A stretch of DNA of 64,000 nucleotides from an uncultured Bacteroidota bacterium (lineage in GTDB: Bacteria > Bacteroidota > Bacteroidia > Chitinophagales > Chitinophagaceae). The notes below the pieces were generated by a model that worked only from the letters and a program-made list of their open reading frames with translations, ran no database searches and was not told the origin of the DNA. The DNA is taken from NCBI GenBank assembly GCA_903839875.1, contig CAIMDZ010000194.1, positions 1 to 64,000 of the forward strand. The letters run 5' to 3'. Position 1 is the first letter of the stretch. Each line of letters opens with the position of its first letter. Below are positions 1-9,451 of this stretch, piece by piece. The translations under genes were made by a program, and so were the position numbers.

Positions 1-74
1 AAAATGTGCTGTCCGACAAAATTGCTACTTTTGTTCATGTTGTATATTAATCTGTGGTAAGACAAATAAACAAC

Positions 75-101
75 AAAGGGGGCATATCGCCCCCTTTTTA
101 T
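75..101. terminator. Rho-independent-type hairpin (aaagggggcatatcgcccccttttta)
   Basis: GGGGGC/GCCCCC stem followed by a T-run; A-run on the other side suggests it could be bidirectional. Confidence 0.7.
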
Positions 102-329
102 ACGACTAATTTCTCAATAATTTTCTCGGACAACAGTGATTTAAAATTGCTGTTGATCATTAATCGCCTTCAAGTCCTCAGCAATAAAGTTCGAAATTTG
201 TCCCCCATTCAATCCGCAAATGCTTCATCTCATAGGTCAGGCTTTTTTGTGTAAATGATCCGGATTAAGGATGGCCATATACATAGCAACCTAAAACTTC
301 TTACTTTAGAACTTTGAAACTCCCAAAAT

Positions 330-1790
330 ATGAATGAACAGATAAGAATTTTAGAACCTATAGTTTTATGGAACCATTTTGCAGACCTGAATGCAGTTCC
401 CCGCCCATCCAAAAAAGAAGAAAGGGTTACCGCCTTTATGAAAGCATTCGGGGAAGGGCTGAATCTGGCTACTTCTGTGGATAGTGTTGGGAATGTTATT
501 ATTAAAAAGCCTGCTTCTGTTGGTATGGAAGACCGGCAAACCATAGTATTACAAAGCCACCTGGATATGGTGCACCAAAAGAATAGCGACACAACATTCG
601 ACTTTGATAAACAGGGCATAGAAATGTATGTGGATGGTGACTGGGTAAGGGCAAAAGGGACTACACTCGGAGCAGATAATGGAATCGGTGTTGCCTCTAT
701 TATGTCTTTACTGGCTTCCGCTGATATTCCGCACCCCGCTATTGAAGCCCTTTTTACTATTGACGAAGAAACAGGAATGACAGGGGCAAAATCATTAGCA
801 GGAGCACTACTTTCCGGCAAAATATTGCTGAACCTGGATACAGAGGCTGATAATGAACTGACAATAGGATGTGCAGGTGGCATTGATATTACCTCAACCG
901 GAAAATACAACCAGGTACCGCCGGGAAATAATACCTCACTCACCATTGCAGTTAAGGGACTTACCGGCGGGCATTCAGGCGCTGAAATTCATTTGGGCAG
1001 GGGCAATGCCAATAAACTGATGAACAGGATACTGCTGAATCTGACGAAAGAATCTGGTATTGAAATAGCAAGTATAAACGGCGGAAGTTTGCGAAATGCT
1101 ATCCCGCGCGAGTCGGTGGCGGTGATAGTTGCTGATGAAAAGAAGGCAGCGCAGGTGAAAGACTCAGTGGTGTCATTGGCTAAGATTTTAAAAGAGGAAT
1201 ATAAGGTAACAGACCCTAATCTGAATATTACCATTGAAAGTGCAGGTATGCCTGAAAAGGTTATTGATACTGTGTTTCAGCAAAAGTTATTACGTGCGGT
1301 TTATGCCTGCCCCAATGGTATTTACCGCATGAGCCCGGAAATTAACGGACTGGTGCAAAGCTCAAATAATGTGGCGCGCGTATTGGTTGCCGATGGCGCA
1401 TATAGTATACAGTGCCTGACGCGAAGCTCTGTGGATTCTGAAAAAACTGACCTCTCGGCAGCAATTGCCAGCGCCTTTGAATTGATGGACTCCACCCCTG
1501 ATTTCAGTGGTGATTATCCAGGATGGCAACCTAAGCCGGATGCGCCGATAGTGAAACTTATGTCTGATCTTTATAAAGAATTGTTTCATGGCGAGGCACA
1601 TGTAAATGCAGTGCATGCCGGATTGGAATGCGGGATACTCGGGACCAATTATCATGATATGCAAATGATCTCTTTCGGGCCGAATATCAATGGCGCTCAT
1701 TCTCCGGATGAGTGCGCCCAGATTTCCTCGGTTCAGAAGTTCTGGGGGTATTTACTCGAGACTTTGAAGCGGATACCAAATAAGAATTGA
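330..1790 (+). CDS. pepD: Aminoacyl-histidine dipeptidase (M20 family, PepD-like)
   Basis: ORF 486 aa; motifs LQSHLDMVHQKN, GTTLGADNGIGVA, TIDEETGMTGA, GGHSGAEIHLGRGNA typical of PepD. Confidence 0.93.
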   Translation: MNEQIRILEPIVLWNHFADLNAVPRPSKKEERVTAFMKAFGEGLNLATSVDSVGNVIIKKPASVGMEDRQTIVLQSHLDMVHQKNSDTTFDFDKQGIEMYVDGDWVRAKGTTLGADNGIGVASIMSLLASADIPHPAIEALFTIDEETGMTGAKSLAGALLSGKILLNLDTEADNELTIGCAGGIDITSTGKYNQVPPGNNTSLTIAVKGLTGGHSGAEIHLGRGNANKLMNRILLNLTKESGIEIASINGGSLRNAIPRESVAVIVADEKKAAQVKDSVVSLAKILKEEYKVTDPNLNITIESAGMPEKVIDTVFQQKLLRAVYACPNGIYRMSPEINGLVQSSNNVARVLVADGAYSIQCLTRSSVDSEKTDLSAAIASAFELMDSTPDFSGDYPGWQPKPDAPIVKLMSDLYKELFHGEAHVNAVHAGLECGILGTNYHDMQMISFGPNINGAHSPDECAQISSVQKFWGYLLETLKRIPNKN

Positions 1791-1816
1791 TACGCTATTA
1801 TTTATGCTTAAGGTGG

Positions 1817-1948
1817 CAATGTCACTGTCTTAAGGAAGCCTGAAGGGCTTCAATATGAATAGCCGCCGGTGAAACAATAACATGGTCCAACCCGGAAAGG
1901 GTTGAATGTGGTATGGGAAATACCAAAATCCTTAAGTCAATGACATTG
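1817..1948. repeat. MITE/REP-like element copy A (terminal inverted repeats CAATGTCAcT...AATGACATTG)
   Basis: ~20 bp imperfect terminal inverted repeats (CAATGTCACTGTCTTAAGGA / TCCTTAAGTCAATGACATTG); internal GCCTGAAGGGCTT, TAGCCGCCGGTGAAA, ACCCGGAAAGGGTT, TATGGGAAATAC blocks shared with the reverse complement of 51443-51587. Confidence 0.75.
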
Positions 1949-1988
1949 CCTGAAAGGGCGAAATATAATGCGTAGTTTGTTCCGTTCC

Positions 1989-3911
1989 TCAATTCTTCTT
2001 TTGTATTGAATCAGTGATGGCTTTGTTGCAGTCTGATAAATTTACTAACGCTATGCGGTAATCAGGTTTTATTTTCAGACTTGCTTTAAAATACCCGAGC
2101 GCTTCTTCATACCTTTTCATAACGAACAGGGTATAGCCCTTGTTATTCAGTAAAATGTAGTTATCGGGTTCCTGCTTTAGCCCGGCCTCAAGGGTTGAAA
2201 GTTCAGTGGTATAATCATGCAAAACGTAGTAGCACTCGGCAAGGCATAGGTAGGAGTTTATGTTGTCATTTTTTATGCGTATTGCATCTTTTAAAAAACC
2301 TATTGCTTCTGTGTACTTATTTTGTCTGAAAAGTAAATACCCTTTAGTAGTTAGCAGGTTAAAGTCTTTAGGTGCATACGTCAACGCGGTATCGGCGGTT
2401 TTTAAGGCATGATCATAATTGTTCAAAGCGATATAGGAATTAATAAGGTTGATGTAGGCCATTATATAATCCGGTCTTACCTGTATAGCCTTGTTGAAAA
2501 GCCGGATGGACTCTTCATACCTTTTCTCTTCAAACAATAAATAGGCTTTGTTATTGAGTACAAGACGGTCGTTGGGGAATTTTTCAATTAAGTCGTTTGC
2601 AATGCTATCGTTGTTTTCCCATACCCCGCAGCGTGCATAGGTGAAGTAAGAACTTGTAATTGCAAGCAGGATAATTAACCCGGTGGCAACAGACCGGTAG
2701 GCTTTAAATTTTTGGCTGTTGTAAAGCCGGTCGAACCCCATGGCAATAATAAAAAACAAACCGATGTATGGAATATAGGTATAACGGTCGGCCATGATGG
2801 CGTCGCCAATGGATAGGAGCTGAAGGATAAGTATAATATTTGCAAAAAAGAACAATGCCCCGAAAGCGATTAACCGGCCAGATTTTAATGACCGGTAGAC
2901 GCCATAAAACAGCAGTATCACAATAGCAGGCGCAACGTAATAAAAGTAAGGCAGGCGTCCGTTTACCGTCTGCGGGTAAGGATAGAAAATGGACAGGTTG
3001 AAGGGGAAGAACAATTTTATCAGGTAGTCGGTCAGGGAATGGCAGGCAAAGAAAAACCGCTGGTATAAGGGATAATAATCGTGCAGCAGGCGGTCGGCCT
3101 GCTGCGCCTTAACGGCAACGATTCCGAAAATAACAGATAACAGGAAGAAGGGTGCTTTTTCCAGGTAAACCCATTTATCAAATTTGCGCCTGTTATAAAA
3201 GTCAATTAATAATAAAACAACCGGGAAAGTAACAGCAGCAGGTTTTGACAGGATAGAAAGAACAAAGAGCAATAAGGCAAGCCCCAGCGGTTTGTAAACA
3301 TCGGTTTTCTTTACCGGGGCCTGTTCTTTCGTTTCTGGTTTCGTGATATACTGATCATTCGTTTTCCTTTCCAGGTATTTATAGTAGGCTATTAAGCCTG
3401 GAATAAAGAAGAAGGTAAACAGCACATCTTTTAACTCAGCAACCCAGGCAACAGATTCTACATGCATCGGGTGGATACCAAAGAACAGGGCTACCAGCGT
3501 GGCTACCAGCGGCTTCTTTCCACTCAGTAAATAAATAAACCAGAAGACAAGGATCACATTTAATAAATGGATAAGAATATTAACCGAATGAAAGAATTTT
3601 GGCTCCAGACCGGCCGAGTGGTATTCCAGTGCGTAGGCAATCATCGTCAGAGGAATATAGTTGCCGATGAAATAATGAGGACCGAAAAAGTATGTCGCCG
3701 ATTCAGAAAGTGGTTTATCAAGGTGTTTGTTTTCGAATACATAGGCATTGTCATCCCAGTTGATAAAACTGTTTTTGAGGACAGGTGAAAAAGAGAACAA
3801 GGTAAAAATAGCTATAGCCCCCGCCAGCAAACCCATCTTCAGATTAATGTAAGAAGCAGGAGTTGGCCGGACAGGTGCGGTATTTTTTTTTATTATACTT
3901 TTTTTTGGCAT
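1989..3911 (-). CDS. Multi-pass membrane protein with C-terminal TPR repeats (TMTC/GT39-like mannosyltransferase-type)
   Basis: 640 aa; N-terminal NWDDNAYVFEN and many hydrophobic segments (GIHPMHVESVAWVAELKDVL), C-terminal TPRs (KPDYIMAYINLINSYIALNNYDHAL). Confidence 0.8.
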   Translation of the reverse strand: MPKKSIIKKNTAPVRPTPASYINLKMGLLAGAIAIFTLFSFSPVLKNSFINWDDNAYVFENKHLDKPLSESATYFFGPHYFIGNYIPLTMIAYALEYHSAGLEPKFFHSVNILIHLLNVILVFWFIYLLSGKKPLVATLVALFFGIHPMHVESVAWVAELKDVLFTFFFIPGLIAYYKYLERKTNDQYITKPETKEQAPVKKTDVYKPLGLALLLFVLSILSKPAAVTFPVVLLLIDFYNRRKFDKWVYLEKAPFFLLSVIFGIVAVKAQQADRLLHDYYPLYQRFFFACHSLTDYLIKLFFPFNLSIFYPYPQTVNGRLPYFYYVAPAIVILLFYGVYRSLKSGRLIAFGALFFFANIILILQLLSIGDAIMADRYTYIPYIGLFFIIAMGFDRLYNSQKFKAYRSVATGLIILLAITSSYFTYARCGVWENNDSIANDLIEKFPNDRLVLNNKAYLLFEEKRYEESIRLFNKAIQVRPDYIMAYINLINSYIALNNYDHALKTADTALTYAPKDFNLLTTKGYLLFRQNKYTEAIGFLKDAIRIKNDNINSYLCLAECYYVLHDYTTELSTLEAGLKQEPDNYILLNNKGYTLFVMKRYEEALGYFKASLKIKPDYRIALVNLSDCNKAITDSIQKKN

Positions 3912-3966
3912 TGGTGTATATGATTTTCTTTATTGTTCTAAAAATACAAAAGTTTCTTTTTGTTTT

Positions 3967-4062
3967 GCTCGTCATTTCGACCGAAGCCGTCATTTCGAAC
4001 GAAGTGGAGTGAAACGGAACGAAGAGAGAAATCTCCTGAAGTGTCGAACGAAGCTGAATAGA
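3967..4062. repeat. Degenerate intergenic repeat (cgtcatttcgaccgaagccgtcatttcgaacgaagtggagtgaaac...)
   Basis: CGTCATTTCGAnCGAAG appears twice in tandem, followed by degenerate GAACGAAG units. Confidence 0.5.
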
Positions 4063-4210
4063 ATTCCTGCTACCCCTATGTACTTAGCTGTTCTGCTACT
4101 ATCACCGTCCGTTGCCACGCTCGCTTGTACGTTCGGGGCATCTGTCATTATAAGCACAGCCGAATGAAAGTCCGACCAAAGAACCTGTCATTGTAAGTTT
4201 TATTTAATGT

Positions 4211-4239
4211 AAATTGTGTACTCACTGTGTACACAATTT
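4211..4239. promoter_or_regulatory. Perfect palindrome aaattgtgtac-N7-gtacacaattt, possible operator
   Basis: 11 bp perfect inverted arms upstream of the decayed DUF1016-like gene. Confidence 0.35.
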
Positions 4240-4320
4240 GATTGAAATATTTGTTTAATACAATTTATACCTACTGAATGCAATTCGTGTTTCCAAAAAT
4301 CATTTTTATATTGCGATCAT

Positions 4321-4783
4321 TATGGAAAACAAATAACAGGTTTTCGATAACCTCGTTACGGATGTAACCCAACTTATTGATGCCGCCCGGCAACGGGTAG
4401 CGGTAGCGGTGAATGCTGAATTAACTATGCTTTACTGGCGTATCGGCGTTCGCATTAATGATGAAGTTTTGCTTGGTAAAAGGGGTGCTTACAGAGAAGA
4501 AACAGTATTGCAATTGGCAAACAGGCTTACAGAAATGTATGGTAAAGGGTGGTCTGACAAATCATTGCGGCATTGTCTCCGCGTTGCGGAGACTTTTACC
4601 GGGGATGAGATTGTTTCCGCAGTGCGGAGACAATTGAACTGGACGCAGGTAAAGCGTATTATGTATCTGAAAAGTGATACGCAACGCGCTTTTTATATCG
4701 AAATGTGCGCTCATGAATGCAACAATATGTTCAGACAAGGAAGCTATTTTCTTAGAGATATCTATTCCAAGTATGACAGTTAG
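4321..4783 (+). pseudogene. DUF1016/YhcG N-terminal domain remnant (nonsense codon plus 3' truncation)
   Basis: Reading from ATG 4321: MENK*QVFDNLVTDVTQLIDAARQRVAVAVNAELTMLYWRIGVRINDEVL...; in-frame TAA at codon 5 and no C-terminal PDDEXK nuclease domain before the stop. Confidence 0.7.
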
Positions 4784-5126
4784 CCGATGTGCCCTGTTCC
4801 CCATATATTTCTAAAAATAAAAGAGTCGTTTGACGTAGACTCCGTCTACGTCATGGTGGCCAGGAATCTCCTGATTCCCAAAACGTGTATCCACAAGCTC
4901 ATCTAACGTGAATAGGTTGCGCCACCTACAGGGCGCGTGTAACCGGGGGGTAATATCTTGTGCTACAAACCTCTCACACACTGACGGGGCGATGACAAGT
5001 TATACCAATATCTATGATAAATTAGTACAAAAATTTTTTTTCGGCAGGTATCAGCGAAAATATAGATAAAACGAAACCCCCTGGGGATGCAGGTGTTTTT
5101 CAGAAGTGGGACGCTTCGGTATGGCA

Positions 5127-5160
5127 GGACGCAGCGAGACGCTGCGACCAGTGTGGTAGG
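5127..5160. repeat. Dispersed repeat copy 1 (ggacgcagcgagacgctgcgaccagtgtggtagg)
   Basis: Shares GGACGCAGCGAG-N-CG-TGCGACCAnTGnGG with 5991-6020 and 7271-7310. Confidence 0.65.
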
Positions 5161-5192
5161 CTGTTGCAAATGAGGACGAATGCAGAGCTATA

Positions 5193-5600
5193 TTAAACTG
5201 CTTCAAGCAAAAGATTAGCATCTATTTGCAATTCCTTATGGACGGCTTTCAGGAAAGAAATATCCGGTTTTTGTTTTCCGCTCATAATGAGGGATAATTT
5301 AGTATCGCTGATATGTAGTTTCTTTGCCAGTTGCGTTTGTCGTAATTTCATATCATACATTTTCATTTCGATTATGCCTGCGAGGGTTGTTGGCGGTTCG
5401 ATAATGTATTTTTTCTTCTCGTAAGCCTGTGCCTTAAGGGCAAGGCTACGGATTTCGGCAAGCTCGTTTTTGGTTACGTTTGCGCTGCCCTTAGCCATGA
5501 GTTTATCTATTTTTGCCATTACCGAATTGTAATCGGTTTCAGAGGCAATATTTATTGTTTTTCTTTTGTCTTTGGTATTCAAGGGCTTTACAATATTCAT
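5193..5600 (-). CDS. higA: HigA-like HTH antitoxin
   Basis: C-terminal HTH (LRQTQLAKKLHISDTKLSLIMSGKQKPDISFLKAVHKEL); directly downstream of HigB-like toxin; likely start MNIVKPL rather than the upstream ATG. Confidence 0.8.
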   Translation of the reverse strand: MNIVKPLNTKDKRKTINIASETDYNSVMAKIDKLMAKGSANVTKNELAEIRSLALKAQAYEKKKYIIEPPTTLAGIIEMKMYDMKLRQTQLAKKLHISDTKLSLIMSGKQKPDISFLKAVHKELQIDANLLLEAV

Positions 5601-5613
5601 AATCAATTTATTT

Positions 5614-5940
5614 TCAAATAGTCGAAGCATTTTTCAATTTATCGTATTCAGCGTGCCATCCTACAAACCGGATATACAATGTGCGAACATCAAAAAAAAT
5701 CAGTGCTATAATTCTGTAATTACCACCTCCCACATTGAATACAAATCTATCGTTTCCTATGGCATCAACTGAGTTACTAAACATAGTCTTAATCTCATGA
5801 AAATTGCTCCAGTCGGCTTTTTCGGCAGTCCGATACCAGTTATTCATGACATCCTTTGCCTGTGAGTTTTCATCTATGAAATCCCTTATAATAGCGTAGC
5901 TGATAACTACCATTGGATTGTTTTCAAAATGAAGGTACAA
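5614..5940 (-). CDS. higB: HigB-type mRNA interferase toxin
   Basis: 108 aa; WYRTAEKADWSNFHEIKTMFSNSVDAIGNDRFVFNVGGGNYRIIALIFF...LYIRFVGWHAEYDKL matches HigB family pattern; likely true start MVVISY. Confidence 0.85.
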   Translation of the reverse strand: MYLHFENNPMVVISYAIIRDFIDENSQAKDVMNNWYRTAEKADWSNFHEIKTMFSNSVDAIGNDRFVFNVGGGNYRIIALIFFDVRTLYIRFVGWHAEYDKLKNASTI

Positions 5941-5943
5941 TTT

Positions 5944-5980
5944 ATTTTAGAATTTCTAAAAAATTTAGATTTTCTAAAAT
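5944..5980. promoter_or_regulatory. Nested TTTAGAA/TTCTAAA palindromes upstream of higBA, candidate autoregulatory operator
   Basis: attttagaa...ttctaaaat arms plus internal tttctaaa/tttaga, immediately 5' of higB. Confidence 0.5.
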
Positions 5981-5990
5981 ATGCAAGTAA

Positions 5991-6020
5991 GGAATGAGCC
6001 GTTGCGACCAGTGGGGTTGC
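5991..6020. repeat. Dispersed repeat copy 2 (ggaatgagccgttgcgaccagtggggttgc)
   Basis: Matches GAGCCG-TGCGACCAGTGGGG core of copies at 5127 and 7271. Confidence 0.6.
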
Positions 6021-6098
6021 CATCAAGGAAATAGCCATAAAATTGACAAATCTTCTTTTAACCTTGTAATTTTAATATTTAATGTTAAATTTGCATGG

Positions 6099-7271
6099 AT
6101 GATAAAGCGACGCTTAGAAACTCAAATCCAAAAGGCTTTAGGACGCAGTCCGTCGGTTGCGCTGATGGGGCCACGTCAGGTTGGCAAAACAACGATTGCT
6201 CTGAATCTGTCTGAACAGATGCCTGCAATTTATCTTGACCTTGAAAATAGTCTTGATGCTGCAAAAGTTCGGGACATTGCTAATTTTCATGCCGAAAACA
6301 GCACCCGTCTGATTATACTGGACGAAGTACATCGGACACCGGAGATATTTGCGCCGCTACGTGGCATTATTGACAGAGAATGCCGTAAAGGTCATAAAGC
6401 TGGATTGTTCCTTTTTCTTGGGTCTGCTTCGATGGATTTGTTACAACAATCGGGGGAATCATTAGCCGGTCGTATCGCCTATCTGGAACTGTATGGCATT
6501 GATGCATTAGAGTTTGCAGGAAACGATAGTGCAGCGATCAACCAGTTATGGTTACGCGGCGGATTTCCCGAAAGCCTGCTGGCAGGATCCGATAGCCAAA
6601 GTATAGACTGGCGGCGCGACTTTATCAGAACGTATCTGGAGCGCGATATTCCGCAATTGGGGCCGAGGATTCCGGCACAAACACTTGAGCGTTTCTGGAC
6701 AATGCTGGCCCATAATCAAGGGAGTGTTCTGAATGCCTCCCAACTGGCAAGAAATCTTGAAGTAAGCAGTGTAACCGTTAATCGTTACCTTGATTTGATG
6801 GTTGACCTTTTGCTGGTAAGGCGATTGCAGCCCTGGGCGGTGAACGCAGGAAAGCGCCTGGTACGTGCGCCAAAAGTCTATGTACGTGATAGTGGTGTGG
6901 TTCATGCCTTGTTGAATATCCCCGCTTATAACGATCTGGTGAGCCATCCTGTGGTCGGAGGAAGCTGGGAAGGGTTTGTCATTGAAAACATTATGTCGGT
7001 CATACTGGGCAGAGCATTGCCCTATTACTATCGGACAGCGACCGGCGCAGAAATTGACCTTATTCTGGAATTTTCAGGACAGGAAAAATGGGCAATAAAA
7101 ATTAAACGCAGTTCTGCGCCTACATTATCTAAGGGCTTTCACATTGCTTGTGAAGATATAAAGGCAGACAGGAAATTTGTGATCTATTCCGGGATTGAGC
7201 GATTTCCCTTGGGTGAGCAAGTAACCGCAATTTCATTGGCTGATATTATGCAAGAAATCCTAAATAAATAG
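6099..7271 (+). CDS. AAA ATPase with DUF4143 domain (AAA_14 family)
   Basis: Walker A GPRQVGKTTIA; Walker B LIILDEVH; C-terminal GGSWEGFVIENI...YYRTATGAEIDLILE; start taken at MIKRRLETQ (ORF opens at 5994). Confidence 0.88.
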   Translation: MIKRRLETQIQKALGRSPSVALMGPRQVGKTTIALNLSEQMPAIYLDLENSLDAAKVRDIANFHAENSTRLIILDEVHRTPEIFAPLRGIIDRECRKGHKAGLFLFLGSASMDLLQQSGESLAGRIAYLELYGIDALEFAGNDSAAINQLWLRGGFPESLLAGSDSQSIDWRRDFIRTYLERDIPQLGPRIPAQTLERFWTMLAHNQGSVLNASQLARNLEVSSVTVNRYLDLMVDLLLVRRLQPWAVNAGKRLVRAPKVYVRDSGVVHALLNIPAYNDLVSHPVVGGSWEGFVIENIMSVILGRALPYYYRTATGAEIDLILEFSGQEKWAIKIKRSSAPTLSKGFHIACEDIKADRKFVIYSGIERFPLGEQVTAISLADIMQEILNK

Positions 7272-7310
7272 TGGTAGGACGCAGCGAGCCGATACGACCA
7301 TTGGGGAGTG
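7271..7310. repeat. Dispersed repeat copy 3 (gtggtaggacgcagcgagccgatacgaccattggggagtg)
   Basis: Shares GGTAGGACGCAGCGAG and CGACCAnTGGGG with the other copies. Confidence 0.65.
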
Positions 7311-7616
7311 TTCTACGCATGGCTGTTAGTGAGATTGCCTGCAACGGCTGGGAAACCTGCGGACCTAAACCATGAACACATAATAAATTATTTTTTTGTT
7401 TAAATAATAAAGCGTACCTTTACTAAGACAATGGCGCCTGCCTTTGCTTTTTCTGATTTGTTTAGTTAATTCTTTCTCCTCAGTCTTCGCTTTTCCAGTA
7501 GCCTTTTTATTGCAAAAAATTATAAAAAATAGTTACCGTTAACTATCCCCAAAGGCTGATGTTTTGCATGCGCTGAAATGAAGTTAAACAAGAACAAAAA
7601 AAATCAAAAATAAAAT

Positions 7617-8057
7617 ATGAGTGAATCATTTGCCAAAAAGGAAAAAGAAAAAAGAAAAGCTAAAGAAAGACAAGACAAGGCTCAGAAAATGAAAGAGCGT
7701 AAGTCGAATAACACTAAAGGAAAAAGCCTTGAAGATATGATGGCTTACCTGGATGAGAATGGAAATATTTCTTCTACTCCGCCGGATCCTTCAAAAAGGA
7801 GAGAAGTAAACATTGATGATATTCAACTGGGTGCAGCAAAACCAGGTGCACCGGAAGACCCGCAAAGGCATGGCATTGTGGCATTCTTTAATGATGCAAA
7901 GGGTTATGGATTCATCACTGACAATCAAACTAAAGAGAATGTATTTGTGCATGCTAACCAGCTATCACAGCCTGTAAAAGAAAGGGACAAAGTTACTTTT
8001 GAAAAGGAAAGAACACCGAAGGGTTACAGTGCCACAAACGTAAAGAAAGTAGGATAA
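7617..8057 (+). CDS. Cold-shock domain protein with lysine-rich N-terminal extension
   Basis: HGIVAFFNDAKGYGFITDNQTKENVFVHANQL; charged N-terminal extension KKEKEKRKAKERQDKAQKMKER. Confidence 0.9.
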   Translation: MSESFAKKEKEKRKAKERQDKAQKMKERKSNNTKGKSLEDMMAYLDENGNISSTPPDPSKRREVNIDDIQLGAAKPGAPEDPQRHGIVAFFNDAKGYGFITDNQTKENVFVHANQLSQPVKERDKVTFEKERTPKGYSATNVKKVG

Positions 8058-8103
8058 AATAGTTTTTCATTCAATCAATTAATAACAATTAAACAATCAG
8101 AAA

Positions 8104-8295
8104 ATGCAAGAAGGTACAGTAAAGTTTTTTAATGGAACTAAAGGTTTTGGTTTCATTACCCCATCAAAAGGTGGCGAAGATATTTTTGTTCATGTTTCCG
8201 GACTTCAGGATGAGATCCGCGAAAATGATAAGGTATCTTTTGAAGTGCAAAATGGTAAAAAAGGCTTAAATGCAGTTAACGTAAGAGTTATATAA
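8104..8295 (+). CDS. cspA: CspA-family cold shock protein
   Basis: 63 aa MQEGTVKFFNGTKGFGFITPSKGGEDIFVHVSGL. Confidence 0.95.
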   Translation: MQEGTVKFFNGTKGFGFITPSKGGEDIFVHVSGLQDEIRENDKVSFEVQNGKKGLNAVNVRVI

Positions 8296-8319
8296 TTACC
8301 AGGCAGTTACTTATTATTA

Positions 8320-8346
8320 AAGCTCCGCAATCCGGAGCTTTTTTTG
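8320..8346 (+). terminator. Rho-independent terminator after cspA
   Basis: aagctccgcaatccggagctttttttg. Confidence 0.88.
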
Positions 8347-8364
8347 TGTTCTATCCTCCTCCAA

Positions 8365-8667
8365 TCAGCCGACCGGAACAAGGATTTTGCATTTTTCAGC
8401 CAGCATGATATCAGTATAGACCTTATCAATAAATAAAGAGGTAGCCATATTTTTGCTATTGTTTATTTCATTGAAAAGTGGTGTGTAACCATGCTTCTCC
8501 TTAATGGAGAGCAATTCGAATTTTTTGATCTGTAACCAGGTTGGGAAATGCTGTCCGTTAATACAGCAGAATATGGTTTGAAGATTTTCGGATGTTTCGA
8601 TAGAATAGCTTAGCAGTATCGGGATGGATGTTTCACCGGGAGAACTAACTGTAATTGATTTGCTCAT
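8365..8667 (-). CDS. Hypothetical protein (~100 aa)
   Basis: ORF open to 8703; likely start MSKSITVSSPGETS; overlap with the desaturase 3' end argues for the shorter start. Confidence 0.5.
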   Translation of the reverse strand: MSKSITVSSPGETSIPILLSYSIETSENLQTIFCCINGQHFPTWLQIKKFELLSIKEKHGYTPLFNEINNSKNMATSLFIDKVYTDIMLAEKCKILVPVG

Positions 8668-8686
8668 ATAATTTAGTTTAACCTGA

Positions 8687-9451
8687 TTAAAAAGTTGATT
8701 CAATTTCGGAATATGCCATTACGGGTATTTTTGCAATTTTAATAATGCCAATTTTTGCCAGTAACCGGATAAGAGGATAGATAGGATCAATCTCATGCCA
8801 TCTGCTGCCGAAATTAATGGATGAAGGGTATTTGTGATGGTTATTGTGGTAAGACTCACCCAGCATCAGTATATCAATGAACAGCAGGTTCATGGATGTA
8901 TTCTTCAGTTTGAAATTGATGTATCCGTATTTATGTGCAAACCAGTTGATGACGGCGCCATGCACCGCTCCCATTGAAACGATTATTGGCAGTAACAGGA
9001 ATACCCATGCATTGGTTGCGAAAAACACGAAGAAGAGTATATATATACCTACCCATATTATTCTTGAGGCAGAACTGTTGGCGATCCGTTCGAATGCAGG
9101 CCATTCAGGCAAATTCTTTGTAAAACGGCTTTCTATTTCCATTCTTCCTTTAATGATATCCTGGTAAAAGCCACGTGTGCGCCACATCATTGTGAAAATA
9201 TTGGCAGAAAAGGAAGGTGAATGCGGGTCTTTGTCGGTATCGGTATATGCATGGTGCAGCCTGTGCATAATTGCGTAAGCCCTTGGGCTCATGTATGAAG
9301 ACCCCTGCGTGATGTAAGCGATAATAAAGAAAAAGCGTTCCCAGCCTTTGCTCATACTAAATGCGCCATGGGCTGCATATCTATGTTGAAAGAATGTTTG
9401 AGAAAACAGAGACGCATACCAAAGTGTAATAAAAAAAATAAGGATTATCAT
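8687..9451 (-). CDS. Acyl-CoA/fatty acid desaturase family protein
   Basis: His-box motifs HRYAAH, HRLHHAYTDTDKDPHSP, ESYHNNHHKYP. Confidence 0.92.
   Translation of the reverse strand: MIILIFFITLWYASLFSQTFFQHRYAAHGAFSMSKGWERFFFIIAYITQGSSYMSPRAYAIMHRLHHAYTDTDKDPHSPSFSANIFTMMWRTRGFYQDIIKGRMEIESRFTKNLPEWPAFERIANSSASRIIWVGIYILFFVFFATNAWVFLLLPIIVSMGAVHGAVINWFAHKYGYINFKLKNTSMNLLFIDILMLGESYHNNHHKYPSSINFGSRWHEIDPIYPLIRLLAKIGIIKIAKIPVMAYSEIESTF

Noticed and set aside
230-946. 238 aa minus-strand ORF
   Set aside because: Fully antisense to pepD, with no domain-like motifs; shadow ORF.
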